Position numbers and translations under genes: made by a program. The notes beneath the pieces are model-generated. The model saw only the letters and a program-made list of their open reading frames with translations, made no database searches and was not told the DNA's origin. From contig DLAF01000003.1 of NCBI GenBank assembly GCA_002492725.1, forward strand, positions 1-25,645: DNA of 25,645 bases, read 5' to 3'. Position 1 is the stretch's first letter. Each line of letters begins with the position of its first letter. Shown here in pieces: positions 1 to 8,577 of the stretch. Source of the stretch: Lachnospiraceae bacterium UBA7054. Its GTDB lineage: Bacteria > Bacillota > Clostridia > Lachnospirales > Lachnospiraceae.

Positions 1-15
1 ATTTCAGGGGCCTTG

Positions 16-24
16 TGCTATAAT
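16..24 (+). promoter_or_regulatory. Extended -10 promoter for tig
   Basis: TGCTATAAT is a perfect TATAAT with the TG extension one base upstream. A -35 box would fall at or beyond the left edge of the window and cannot be judged. It lies about 90 bases before the tig start with no coding sequence between, so it is the likely promoter of tig and possibly of the downstream clpP gene. Confidence 0.6.
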
Positions 25-112
25 GTCTGAGTGACTTTATTGAAAAGGCTGAAAATCTTATAAATATAGAAGAAAAAGAGCAGCACGAGGAATTGAAGGA
101 GGAACCTAACGC

Positions 113-1408
113 ATGAGTTTACAGGTGGAAAAATTAGAGAAGAACATGGCGAAACTGACCATCGAAGTGGATGTGGATACCTTTGAGAAGGCAGTTGAGA
201 AGGCTTACCAGAAGGAGAAGAATAAAATCTCCATTCCGGGTTTTCGAAAGGGTAAAGTGCCCCGCCAGATGGTGGAGAAGATGTACGGCAAGGAAATCTT
301 TTTTGAGGAAGCGGCGAATATCGTGATTCCCGACGCCTACGACAAGGCGCTTGATGAGTGTGAGGAGGATATCGTTTCTTCTCCGAAGATCGAAGTGACG
401 CAGATCGAGGCAGGCAAGCCCTTTGTCTTTACGGCGGAGGTTGCCTTAAAGCCAGAGGTAAAGCTTGGCAAGTACAAGGGCGTGAAGGTTGACAAGATCG
501 AAACGGCGGTGACGGACGAGGAAGTTGACGCCGAGATCAATAGGGAACGCGAGAACAGCGCGAGAAACATTACGGTGGAGGATCGCCCGGTGAAGGACGG
601 CGATATGACGACTCTGGATTTTGAAGGCTTTGTGGACGGCGTGGCCTTTGATGGCGGCAAGGGAGAAAATTATCCTTTGACCATTGGTTCCGGCGCGTTC
701 ATCCCCGGCTTTGAGGAGCAGCTGATCGGCGCAAAGATCGGCGAGGAGACAGAGGTCAAAGTGACCTTCCCCGAAGACTATCAGGCGGAGCATTTACAGG
801 GCAAGGAAGCAATCTTTAAGTGTACGGTAAAGGAGATCAGGGAGAAGGAACTGCCTGAGCTGAACGATGAGTTTGCAAGCGATGTTTCCGAGTTTGAAAC
901 GCTTGCCGAGTACCGTGCGGATGTGAAGAAGAACCTGGAAGAGAAAAAGGAAAAGAATGCGAAGGCGGAGAAGGAAGACGCTGCAATAAAGGCTGTGGTG
1001 GAGGATTCCGAGATGGAGATTCCGGAGGCAATGTTAGAGACGCAGCAAAGACAGATGGTGGATGAGTTTGCGCAGCGCATTACCATGCAGGGAATTTCCA
1101 TGGAGCAGTATTTCCAGTTTAGCGGCACGAGCTATCAGCAGATGGTGGAGCAGGTGAAGCCGCAGGCTGAGGAGCGCATCCGGGCAAGGCTTGTGCTCGA
1201 GGCGGTAGCGAAGGCGGAGAATCTGGAAGTTTCCGATACAGAGTACGAGGAAGAGTTAAAGACCATGGCAGAAGTTTACCAGATGGAACTCGAAAAGGTA
1301 AAAGAGCTCATGGGCGAGCGGGAAGAGAAAAATATCAAGCAGGATCTGTTAGTCAAGAAAGCAGCTGCGTTTATTACAGACAATGCGAAGGAAAGCAAAG
1401 CAAAATAA
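113..1408 (+). CDS. tig: Trigger factor (ribosome-associated chaperone and prolyl isomerase)
   Basis: Trigger factor binds near the ribosomal exit tunnel and shields nascent chains. The 431-residue product has the normal family length. Residues 1-140 form the ribosome-binding domain with the signature loop GFRKGKVP at 43-50. An FKBP-type prolyl isomerase domain follows at about 150-245 (TLDFEGFVDG, then IGSGAFIPGFEEQLIG), and the charged helical C-terminal chaperone domain makes up the rest. The ATG is preceded by GAAGGAGG at 95-102. clpP starts 18 bases downstream, consistent with co-transcription. The tig-clpP-clpX-lon-ysxC order links folding and proteolysis and is typical of Firmicutes. 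The product should be cytosolic. Nothing is missing from the family pattern. Confidence 0.97.
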   Translation: MSLQVEKLEKNMAKLTIEVDVDTFEKAVEKAYQKEKNKISIPGFRKGKVPRQMVEKMYGKEIFFEEAANIVIPDAYDKALDECEEDIVSSPKIEVTQIEAGKPFVFTAEVALKPEVKLGKYKGVKVDKIETAVTDEEVDAEINRERENSARNITVEDRPVKDGDMTTLDFEGFVDGVAFDGGKGENYPLTIGSGAFIPGFEEQLIGAKIGEETEVKVTFPEDYQAEHLQGKEAIFKCTVKEIREKELPELNDEFASDVSEFETLAEYRADVKKNLEEKKEKNAKAEKEDAAIKAVVEDSEMEIPEAMLETQQRQMVDEFAQRITMQGISMEQYFQFSGTSYQQMVEQVKPQAEERIRARLVLEAVAKAENLEVSDTEYEEELKTMAEVYQMELEKVKELMGEREEKNIKQDLLVKKAAAFITDNAKESKAK

Positions 1409-1426
1409 AAGATTGGGAGGTGCGCT

Positions 1427-2020
1427 ATGCCTTTAATACCTTATGTCATCGAACAGACGTCTAAAGGAGAACGTTCTTACGATATTTACTCCAGATTGTT
1501 GAAAGAGAGGATCATCTTCCTCGGCGAGGAGGTAAACGACGCCAGCGCCAGTGTGGTTGTGGCGCAACTTCTCTTTCTGGAGTCGGAAGATCCTGAGAAG
1601 GACATCAATCTTTATATTAACAGCCCCGGCGGTGTGATCACGGCCGGTATGGCAATCTATGATACCATGCAGTTTATCAAGTGTGATGTGTCTACCGTGT
1701 GCATCGGTATGGCGGCCAGCATGGGAGCCTTCCTTCTGGCAGGCGGCACGAAGGGCAAGCGAATGGCTCTGCCGAACGCGGAGATTATGATCCATCAGCC
1801 TGCGGGCGGTGCACAGGGTCAGGCGACAGAGATTGAGATCACGGCGAAGCATATTCTGGCAACGAAGGAAAAGATGGCCAGGATTATGGCGGAGAATACC
1901 GGTCAGGATTTTGAAGTGATCATGGCAGACACGGAGAGAGACAACTGGAAGAGCGCGGAGGAAGCGCTTGCCTACGGGCTGATTGACCGCATTATTACAA
2001 GCCATGCCAGCACAGACTGA
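1427..2020 (+). CDS. clpP: ATP-dependent Clp protease proteolytic subunit
   Basis: ClpP forms the double-heptamer serine protease chamber that degrades substrates unfolded by ClpX and related ATPases. The 197-residue protein carries the full catalytic triad: Ser98 in GMAASMGAF, His123 in EIMIHQPAGG and Asp172 in DTERDNW. It also has the glycine-rich NSPGG oxyanion loop at 65-69. The ATG at 1427 is preceded by GGGAGG at 1415-1420. It lies 18 bases after tig and just before a repeat-rich spacer leading to clpX, its partner ATPase. ClpP usually loses a short N-terminal propeptide; a cleavage site was not assigned here. Confidence 0.98.
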   Translation: MPLIPYVIEQTSKGERSYDIYSRLLKERIIFLGEEVNDASASVVVAQLLFLESEDPEKDINLYINSPGGVITAGMAIYDTMQFIKCDVSTVCIGMAASMGAFLLAGGTKGKRMALPNAEIMIHQPAGGAQGQATEIEITAKHILATKEKMARIMAENTGQDFEVIMADTERDNWKSAEEALAYGLIDRIITSHASTD

Positions 2021-2075
2021 AGTAAATTCCTGACGGCAAAGTAAATCCTGACGGGTGAAGAAAATTCCTAATGGA
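2021..2075 (+). repeat. Three tandem imperfect 17-19 bp repeats after clpP
   Basis: The copies start at 2021 (AGTAAATTCCTGACGGCAA), 2040 (AGTAAATCCTGACGGGTGA) and 2059 (AGAAAATTCCTAATGGA). The first two differ mainly by one deleted T and their last bases; the third is more diverged. They begin directly after the clpP stop codon and run up to the hairpin cluster at 2086. Function is unknown. Confidence 0.6.
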
Positions 2076-2085
2076 ATTATCTTCG

Positions 2086-2173
2086 CGAGTTCCGCTTCGC
2101 GGACTCGGATTAACTTTTGAGATTCACTTCGTGAAGTCGGAATTAGCTTCACGAGCGCTGCTTCGCAGGCTCG
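2086..2173. repeat. Cluster of three short hairpins between clpP and clpX
   Basis: Hairpin A (2086-2107) pairs CGAGT, bulged T, CCGC with GCGGACTCG around a TTC loop. Hairpin B (2123-2135) pairs TTCAC with GTGAA, also around TTC. Hairpin C (about 2152-2173) pairs CGAGC, bulged G, CTGC with GCAGGCTCG, again with a TTC loop. A and C have the same architecture and differ by paired changes that keep the stem. Both end in CTCGG, like the hairpin at 11089-11115. No T-run follows, so these are not standard terminators. Confidence 0.7.
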
Positions 2174-2216
2174 GTATTGATGTTCTGATTATGAATGCTT
2201 GGAAATGAGGAGTAAA

Positions 2217-3476
2217 ATGGCAGGAAAGATTTCTGAGGAAAAAGTAAGGTGTTCTTTTTGTAATAAGACGCAGGATCAGGTGAAAAAGATGATCGCCGGT
2301 CCGAATGGTGTCTATATCTGCGATGAGTGTGTGGATATCTGCGCGGATATTATTGAGGAGGAATACGAGGAAGGGGCGGAAATTGAGGAGATGGAGATCA
2401 ATCTTCTCAAGCCCGTGGAAATCAAAACCTTTCTTGATGAGTATGTGATTGGGCAGGAGGAGGCCAAAAAGGTAATGGCAGTCTCCGTCTATAATCACTA
2501 CAAGCGGGTGACGGCGCCCCGGGACGATGAGGATGAGGTGGAGCTGCAAAAGAGCAATATCATCATGATCGGTCCTACGGGCTCGGGGAAGACCTATCTG
2601 GCGCAGACCCTGGCCAAGATCATCAATGTGCCCTTTGCAATCGCGGATGCCACGACGCTCACGGAAGCCGGATATGTGGGTGAGGATGTGGAGAACATTC
2701 TCTTAAAGCTGATTCAGGCGGCGGATTACGATATCGAGCGGGCGCAGTACGGTATTATTTATATCGACGAGATTGATAAAATTACGAAAAAAGGGGAAAA
2801 TGTGTCCATCACCAGAGATGTTTCGGGCGAGGGCGTTCAGCAGGCGCTCTTAAAGATCATTGAAGGTACGGTGGCCAGCGTACCGCCGCAGGGCGGCAGA
2901 AAGCATCCCCACCAGGAACTGCTGCAGATCGACACATCCAATATTCTCTTTATCTGCGGCGGTGCCTTTGACGGGCTGGAAAAGATCGTGGAGGAGCGCT
3001 TGGACCGGCATTCGATCGGTTTTAATGCCCAGGTAGCGGAAAAGAGCGGTAAGGAGATTGGCGCGATCTTAAAGGAGGTAACGCCGCAGGATTTGATGAA
3101 GTTTGGCCTGATCCCGGAATTTATCGGTCGTGTACCGGTGACGGTGGCGTTGGAGGGCCTTGATCAGGAAGCGCTGGTGCGTATCCTGCGGGAGCCAAAA
3201 AATGCGCTGATCAAGCAGTACAAAAAGCTATTTTCTTTCGATGAGGTGAAGCTTTCCGTGGAGGACGACGCGGTACAGGAGATTGCAAGACTTGCCCATG
3301 AGAGAAAGACCGGGGCGAGAGGATTACGCTCTATTTTCGAGAAGGTGATGATGGATGTGATGTATGAGATTCCTTCGGACGACACTATCGCGGAGTGCAT
3401 CCTCACGAAAAAGGCTGTGGATGGCGAAGATAAGCCTGTCGTGAGATATCGGGACAGACTGCTGCAGGCAAAGTAA
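2217..3476 (+). CDS. clpX: ATP-dependent Clp protease ATP-binding subunit ClpX
   Basis: ClpX is the AAA+ unfoldase that feeds proteins into ClpP. From ATG 2217 it has 419 residues, the usual length. An N-terminal zinc-binding domain has Cys12, Cys15, Cys35 and Cys38. Walker A is GPTGSGKT at 119-126, the pore loop is GYVGEDVE, and Walker B is IIYIDEID. The ClpP-docking loop IGF is at 267-269, so this is a ClpP-partnered ClpX. I chose 2217 because AGGAG lies at 2208-2212 and family members begin close to the zinc finger; in-frame TTG 2199 and ATG 2205 are weaker. The hairpin-rich spacer from clpP may influence relative expression of the two subunits, which is inference. Confidence 0.97.
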   Translation: MAGKISEEKVRCSFCNKTQDQVKKMIAGPNGVYICDECVDICADIIEEEYEEGAEIEEMEINLLKPVEIKTFLDEYVIGQEEAKKVMAVSVYNHYKRVTAPRDDEDEVELQKSNIIMIGPTGSGKTYLAQTLAKIINVPFAIADATTLTEAGYVGEDVENILLKLIQAADYDIERAQYGIIYIDEIDKITKKGENVSITRDVSGEGVQQALLKIIEGTVASVPPQGGRKHPHQELLQIDTSNILFICGGAFDGLEKIVEERLDRHSIGFNAQVAEKSGKEIGAILKEVTPQDLMKFGLIPEFIGRVPVTVALEGLDQEALVRILREPKNALIKQYKKLFSFDEVKLSVEDDAVQEIARLAHERKTGARGLRSIFEKVMMDVMYEIPSDDTIAECILTKKAVDGEDKPVVRYRDRLLQAK

Positions 3477-3545
3477 CAGATTGGGTTTCACAAAATTGCG
3501 GGGATTATTTTGCAGTCCCGGCAATGGGATGGAAATAAGAAGAGG

Positions 3546-3571
3546 AACGTCGCCATATTTTTGGCGGCGTT
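3546..3571 (+). terminator. Hairpin between clpX and lon, possible weak terminator
   Basis: AACGTCGCC at 3546-3554 pairs with GGCGGCGTT at 3563-3571 (one G-U pair) around an 8-base T-rich loop. Only two Ts follow, so termination would be weak. It may act as a partial barrier or as a leader structure for lon, which begins 24 bases later. A weaker hairpin with one mismatch is at 3496-3524. Confidence 0.35.
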
Positions 3572-3595
3572 TATAGTACTATCAGGGATGATCTT

Positions 3596-5986
3596 ATGAA
3601 CGATTTCAATCAATTAGAAAACGGAATAGGCAGTGCGGATGCTCTCACTCTGTTACAGCAGGACACGCTTCCGGCGGTGACCCTGCAGGGATTGACGATC
3701 TTGCCCGGCATGGTGATTCATTTTGATTTGAGCAAGGGGCCTTCAATCGCTTCCGTGGAGCAGGCGATGCTTGGAGATCAGCGGCTGGTAACAGTGACCC
3801 GGAAAAATTTAGAGGATGAGTCGCCAAATTTTGAGAGCATCTATCATGTAGGGACGCTTGTGTTGATCAGACAGGTCAGTAAGCTGCCGGGACAGGTTTT
3901 GCGCGTGCTGGTGGAGGGACTCTCAAGAGTCCGTATTTATGGGATTTCCCAGACAGATGTGGGAATAGTGACACAAGTGTCGTATGAAAAGGATGACTGT
4001 TCTGATATTGACGCCTTGACGGAGGAGGCAATGACCAGGACGGTCAAAGAGTCTTTGGATGCTTATGGCGTCTTTTTCCCGAAGGTGGGAAAGGCGGTAC
4101 AGGATCAGATCGAGGAGGGCATGTCCCTCGGCAAGCTGCTGGACTGCATCACCATCAATATGCCTCTGCAGACGGCTGATAAACAGAAGATATTGGGCGC
4201 ACTGTCAGTGCGGGAGCGCTTTTCAATCCTGACAGGCATTCTCATGCGGGAGGTAGAGATCATCCGCATCAAAAATGACCTGGCAAAGGATATCAGACAG
4301 CGGATCGACAAGAACCAGCGGGATTATATTCTGCGGGAACAGCTGCAGTATATCAAAGAAGAGCTGGGAGAGAACAATACCGACACCGATGTGCAGCAGT
4401 TTCTTGCGCAGGTAGAGAAGTTGACGGCAAAGGAAGAGGTCAAGGAGAAGATCCGTAAGGAAATCACGCGCTACACCAATGTGGCCGGCAGCAGTTCCGA
4501 GAGCGCGGTGGAGCGGGCCTATATCGAGACGCTTTTGGAGCTTCCCTGGGATAAAGTTTCCCGGGACAGCAGAGATTTGGAGAGAGCGGAAAAGATTTTA
4601 AATGACCAGCATTACGGTTTGGAAAAGGTGAAGGAACGAATGCTGGAGTTTTTGGCGGTGCGGATGTTGACAGGGAAGGCGGGGAGCCAGATCATCTGTC
4701 TGGTCGGCCCGCCCGGAACGGGCAAGACTTCCATTGCGAAGAGTGTGGCGGAAGCGCTGAACAGACAGTATGTGCGCATCTGTCTGGGCGGTGTGCGCGA
4801 CGAGGCGGAGATCAGAGGTCACCGAAAGACCTATGTGGGTGCCATGCCGGGACGGGTGGCGGCGGCCTTAAAGCAGGCGGGCGTCAAAAATCCGCTGATG
4901 CTCTTAGATGAGATCGACAAGCTGGGAAACGATTATAAGGGAGATCCGTCTTCCGCCCTTTTGGAAGTGCTGGACGGGGAGCAGAATCATGCGTTTCGGG
5001 ATCATTATGTGGAAATACCGCTCGACCTTTCTCAGGTGCTCTTTATTGCCACGGCAAACAGCCGGGACGGGATTCCGCGTCCCTTATTAGACCGCATGGA
5101 GATTATTGAGGTCAACAGCTATACCGCCAATGAGAAGTTTCATATCGCCAGGGAACATCTGGTAGAGAAAGCGATGAAGAAAAACGGCGTCCGGAAGACG
5201 GAAGTTGCCTTTTCTGACGAGGCGCTCCGCGAGATCATTCGATTCTACACCAGAGAGGCCGGGGTGCGTGGCCTGGAGCGTCAGATTGGCGCGGTCTGCC
5301 GCAAGGAGGCAAGGGAGATCGTAAAACGGCGAAAGAATAAGGTGACTGAATTAGTCAATATAATGCCCGAAAATTTGGAGCACTATCTGGGAAAACCCAA
5401 GTACAGACAGGATAAGGTGAATGAAAAACCGGAGATCGGCGTTGTCAGAGGGCTGGCTTGGACCAGCGTGGGCGGCGATACCCTGCAGATCGAAGTCAAT
5501 CTCATGCCTGGGGAAGGCAAGATTGACCTTACTGGTCAAATGGGTGACGTGATGAAGGAATCGGCGCGTACGGCGTTGAGTTATGTGCGCTCCGTAAGCG
5601 GCACCTACAAGCTGGCGGAAACCTTCTATAAAAAGCATGACTTTCACATTCATATACCTGAGGGAGCGGTGCCAAAGGACGGTCCTTCCGCCGGGATTAC
5701 CATGGCGACGGCGCTTCTCTCTGCGGTAACCGGGAGGCCTGTGCGGGCGGATTTGGCGATGACCGGAGAGGTTACTTTGCGGGGGCGCGTGCTTCCAATC
5801 GGCGGTCTCAAGGAAAAGCTTTTGGCGGCAAAGACGGCGGGCGTAAAGACGGTTCTGGTGCCGAGAGAGAATGAGAAGGATGTCGAGGAAATCTCGGAAG
5901 AAATCAAGGAAGGGCTGGAAATCATCTTTGTGGAGACGATGGAGGAAGTGGCAAAGCGCGCCCTGCTGTCCCTGAAAAGGGATTGA
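3596..5986 (+). CDS. lon: ATP-dependent endopeptidase La (Lon)
   Basis: Lon is a soluble hexameric AAA+ serine protease that degrades misfolded and some regulatory proteins. The 796-residue product has the full LonA layout: N-terminal substrate-binding domain (about 25-215), a helical region, the AAA+ module and the C-terminal protease domain. Walker A is GPPGTGKT at 371-378 and Walker B is LMLLDEIDK. The catalytic dyad is Ser698 in PKDGPSAG and Lys741 in GGLKEKLLAAK, with the family's 43-residue spacing. The start has only a weak ribosome binding site (AGGGAT a few bases upstream). No convincing sigma-A promoter was found in the 119-base gap. The gene sits between clpX and ysxC, as in Bacillus-type clusters. 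Confidence 0.97.
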   Translation: MNDFNQLENGIGSADALTLLQQDTLPAVTLQGLTILPGMVIHFDLSKGPSIASVEQAMLGDQRLVTVTRKNLEDESPNFESIYHVGTLVLIRQVSKLPGQVLRVLVEGLSRVRIYGISQTDVGIVTQVSYEKDDCSDIDALTEEAMTRTVKESLDAYGVFFPKVGKAVQDQIEEGMSLGKLLDCITINMPLQTADKQKILGALSVRERFSILTGILMREVEIIRIKNDLAKDIRQRIDKNQRDYILREQLQYIKEELGENNTDTDVQQFLAQVEKLTAKEEVKEKIRKEITRYTNVAGSSSESAVERAYIETLLELPWDKVSRDSRDLERAEKILNDQHYGLEKVKERMLEFLAVRMLTGKAGSQIICLVGPPGTGKTSIAKSVAEALNRQYVRICLGGVRDEAEIRGHRKTYVGAMPGRVAAALKQAGVKNPLMLLDEIDKLGNDYKGDPSSALLEVLDGEQNHAFRDHYVEIPLDLSQVLFIATANSRDGIPRPLLDRMEIIEVNSYTANEKFHIAREHLVEKAMKKNGVRKTEVAFSDEALREIIRFYTREAGVRGLERQIGAVCRKEAREIVKRRKNKVTELVNIMPENLEHYLGKPKYRQDKVNEKPEIGVVRGLAWTSVGGDTLQIEVNLMPGEGKIDLTGQMGDVMKESARTALSYVRSVSGTYKLAETFYKKHDFHIHIPEGAVPKDGPSAGITMATALLSAVTGRPVRADLAMTGEVTLRGRVLPIGGLKEKLLAAKTAGVKTVLVPRENEKDVEEISEEIKEGLEIIFVETMEEVAKRALLSLKRD

Positions 5987-6060
5987 GCGGTCTGCGGTAG
6001 AAACGTGGAGATTTTGAGCGTGTGAGATCGTCATAAATGGATAGGACAGGGAGAAGTGGT

Positions 6061-6654
6061 ATGGTAATTAGAAACGTAAGTTTAGAAACGGTCTGCGGTG
6101 TGACCAGCAAGCTGCCGGTAAACAGTCTGCCGGAAATCGCTTTTGCGGGAAAGAGCAATGTCGGAAAATCCTCCCTGATCAACGGGCTGATGAACCGCAA
6201 GTCACTGGCACGTACCAGTTCTTCGCCGGGCAAGACGCAGACCATCAATTACTATAATATCAATAACGAGATGTATTTTGTGGATCTGCCCGGTTACGGT
6301 TACGCTACTGCCAATGAAAAGGTAAAGGCGACCTGGGGGAAGATGATCGAGGACTATTTGCATCAGTCAAAGCAGATACGGGCAGTTTTTTTGCTGATTG
6401 ATATCCGGCATGCGCCTTCGGAAAATGACAGGATCATGTACGATTGGATTGTGAGCAGAGGATATCATCCGATCATCATTGCCACGAAACTCGACAAGAT
6501 CAAGCGCAGCCAGGTGGAAAAGCATAAAAAAATGATTTGTGACACACTTGACGTTGAAGATGACACGATTGTCATACCCTACTCCGCTCTGAATAAGCAG
6601 GGGCGGGAGGAGATTTATGAGCTGCTTGACGGGGTGCTTGCCGCAAATTCGTAA
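6061..6654 (+). CDS. ysxC: Ribosome biogenesis GTP-binding protein YsxC/EngB
   Basis: This TRAFAC GTPase takes part in late assembly of the 50S ribosomal subunit. From ATG 6061 it has 197 residues, matching the family. G1 is GKSNVGKS at 30-37, G3 is DLPGYGYA starting at 75 and G4 is TKLDK starting at 142. I prefer 6061 to the in-frame ATG at 6037 because GGGAGAAG lies just upstream of 6061 and nothing like a ribosome binding site precedes 6037. It follows lon by about 75 bases, the conserved order in Firmicutes, and is probably in the same transcript. Confidence 0.95.
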   Translation: MVIRNVSLETVCGVTSKLPVNSLPEIAFAGKSNVGKSSLINGLMNRKSLARTSSSPGKTQTINYYNINNEMYFVDLPGYGYATANEKVKATWGKMIEDYLHQSKQIRAVFLLIDIRHAPSENDRIMYDWIVSRGYHPIIIATKLDKIKRSQVEKHKKMICDTLDVEDDTIVIPYSALNKQGREEIYELLDGVLAANS

Positions 6655-6700
6655 TTTTTCAGAAATTTGTGTCATAAGGCGGCGCAGAAACGGAGAACCT

Positions 6701-7996
6701 ATGAAATACAATGCAAAGATTTATCTGAAAGTGACCTTAAATCTGCTTACCGCGCTTGCGGTTTTGCTGTTGTGTATTTTTCTTTTGCCCAGATGTATCT
6801 GGTTTTTTATGCCCTTTATTATGGGCTGGATCATTTCCCTGATTGCTTCTCCGGTGGTTCGCTTTTTTGAGGAAAAACTCAAGGTAAAGAGGAAGGCAAT
6901 GTCGGCGGTGGTGATCGTAGCCGTATTGGCGGTCGTGGTGCTTCTGGTCTACCTGTTAATTGCAAAGCTGATCAGAGAAGGGGTCAATTTTTTCCATGAG
7001 TTACCCAATATCTGGAATACCATACTGGCAGAGTTTCACAAGGTGGGCGCAAACCTGCAGGTTGTTTATGACAGAATGCCGACTGATATGCAGACTACGA
7101 TAGATCGTATCATCCTGGAAATGGGAGATTATATCAGCGGTTTGACGGGAAAAATAGAATTGCCATCCTTTGAAGCAGTAGGAAATGTGGCGAAGCAGAT
7201 TCCGGATATTTTTCTGGGGGTCGTGATGTGTCTGCTATCAGCTTACTTTTTTGTGGCGGATAAAGGATATGTGGCGGCTGCGGTACAGAAGTATGTGCCG
7301 ACCGCAGTAAAGTATCATTTTGACCTGATTCGCAGAAGTTTTCGCAACGCGGTGGGAGGATATTTTCGGGCGCAGTTTAAGATCGAGTGCTGGATTTATA
7401 TCCTGTTGGTGGTCGGGTTGATGATCCTTGAAGTGGATTATGCCTTTTTGGTGGCTCTCGGCATTGCTGTTCTTGATTTCCTGCCGGTATTTGGTACGGG
7501 AACGGTGATGGTTCCGTGGGCAGTCATAGAATTGCTGTCTGAAAATTACAAAATGATGTTTGGACTGATAGCCATTTGGCTGATCGGGCAGCTCGTCCGT
7601 CAGGTGATCCAGCCCAAAATTGTTGGAGACTCCATTGGCATGGACGCCATACCGACCCTGTTTCTCCTCTACATCGGATACCGTGTGGCGGGAGTGCTTG
7701 GTATGATCCTGGCAGTGCCCATTGGTATTATCCTGGTTAATCTCTATGAGGAAGGCGTTTTTGACACGACCAGGCAGAGTCTGCGGATTCTGGTGGCGGG
7801 ATTCAATCATTTTCGGCGGATACGGCCCGAAGATATGGCGGTTGTGGAAGAATATGAGAGGGAAACAAAAGATATTTACAGACAGGAGATGGAGCAGGAT
7901 AAGGTAGTGAAGGAACAGCTTCAGGAAGCTTCTCAGATCAAGATTGAGGAACCGTTACTCATCAAGAAGTTCAAAGATAAGAAAAATCAAAAGTAG
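6701..7996 (+). CDS. AI-2E family transporter (PerM/YdbI-like membrane protein)
   Basis: This 431-residue polytopic membrane protein belongs to the AI-2E exporter family. Members have been linked to autoinducer-2 export, sodium/proton exchange or, for one sporulation branch, other roles, so the substrate here is not assignable. Hydrophobic segments lie at about residues 10-60, 70-92, 170-185 and in several helices from 235 to 350. Family-like stretches are LGVVMCLLSAYFFVADK and FLPVFGTGTVMVPWAV. The C-terminal 80 residues are charged and probably cytosolic. ATG 6701 has GGAGAA at 6692-6697; an upstream in-frame extension from 6617 overlaps ysxC and lacks family resemblance. The next gene follows after 18 bases. 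Confidence 0.85.
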   Translation: MKYNAKIYLKVTLNLLTALAVLLLCIFLLPRCIWFFMPFIMGWIISLIASPVVRFFEEKLKVKRKAMSAVVIVAVLAVVVLLVYLLIAKLIREGVNFFHELPNIWNTILAEFHKVGANLQVVYDRMPTDMQTTIDRIILEMGDYISGLTGKIELPSFEAVGNVAKQIPDIFLGVVMCLLSAYFFVADKGYVAAAVQKYVPTAVKYHFDLIRRSFRNAVGGYFRAQFKIECWIYILLVVGLMILEVDYAFLVALGIAVLDFLPVFGTGTVMVPWAVIELLSENYKMMFGLIAIWLIGQLVRQVIQPKIVGDSIGMDAIPTLFLLYIGYRVAGVLGMILAVPIGIILVNLYEEGVFDTTRQSLRILVAGFNHFRRIRPEDMAVVEEYERETKDIYRQEMEQDKVVKEQLQEASQIKIEEPLLIKKFKDKKNQK

Positions 7997-8014
7997 ACAG
8001 CGGGGAGATCACGC

Positions 8015-8470
8015 GTGCAAAAAAGAAAGATGTGGAAACTCTTTTTTGCTATCTACATTTTAGTTGTCATAAAGGTCATCATCTTCAAATATCCCTATGA
8101 GGAGCTGGCTGCGATTGCGGCTTCGTGGCGCAGAGGCGTCATTTTTGAGGGGTTGGGCACGGCTAACTTTACGCCTTTTAAAACAATAAAAATGTATATA
8201 GAGTATGCCCATAAACTGAACAGTGTGGAAAACCTGGCTGGCAATGTGCTGGTGTTTGTGCCGTTTGGGTTTCTCTTTCCGCTTGTCGCGAGGGAGGGAG
8301 AGCACTTTTTTGTGATGCTCTTAAATGCCTTTGTATTTGTGCTGGGGATTGAGACATTTCAGCTTTTCAGCGCATTTGGAGCGTTTGACGTGGACGATAT
8401 TTTATTGAATTGTCTTGGCGCTGTGCTGGGGTTTGGTGTTTACCGACTGATGCGGTTTTGGAGGTTATAA
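8015..8470 (+). CDS. VanZ-like family membrane protein
   Basis: A 151-residue small membrane protein with four hydrophobic segments (about 8-24, 75-92, 97-118, 124-145). The stretch NLAGNVLVFVPFGFLFPLV and the later FDVDDILLNCLGAVLGFGVY match the VanZ-like pattern (N-x-x-x-N-x-x-x-F-x-P-x-G, then D-D-x-x-x-N-x-x-G). VanZ in glycopeptide resistance clusters raises teicoplanin tolerance, but most family members sit outside such clusters and have no proven role, and no van genes are present here. The start is GTG with GGGGAG at 8002-8007; an ATG at 8030 is possible but less well spaced. It probably shares a transcript with the preceding AI-2E family gene. Confidence 0.85.
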   Translation: MQKRKMWKLFFAIYILVVIKVIIFKYPYEELAAIAASWRRGVIFEGLGTANFTPFKTIKMYIEYAHKLNSVENLAGNVLVFVPFGFLFPLVAREGEHFFVMLLNAFVFVLGIETFQLFSAFGAFDVDDILLNCLGAVLGFGVYRLMRFWRL

Positions 8471-8479
8471 AAATTTCCC

Positions 8480-8508
8480 TTGTATCTTTTGGAAAGAAGT
8501 TTTATGAT
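8480..8508 (+). promoter_or_regulatory. Sigma-A type promoter for the gene at 8578
   Basis: TTGTAT at 8480-8485 and TATGAT at 8503-8508 are separated by 17 bases. The position, just after the VanZ-like gene and about 70 bases before the next start codon, makes the following gene a separate transcription unit with a leader of about 60 bases. Confidence 0.6.
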
Positions 8509-8577
8509 AATAGAGAGAAGAGGGAGTCATCCCAGACGTTGCGCAGAAAAATACTATCAGCGAAGAGGAAATAGCAT

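Noticed and set aside
1433..2152. Long minus-strand frame (239 codons) opposite clpP
   Set aside because: It is the antisense shadow of clpP; its composition (many His, Arg, Leu) is that of reversed coding sequence and it has no plausible start site.
8015..8470. VanZ-like gene as part of a glycopeptide resistance cluster
   Set aside because: No vanR, vanS, vanH, vanA-type ligase or vanX gene is in the window; isolated VanZ-like proteins are common in Clostridia.
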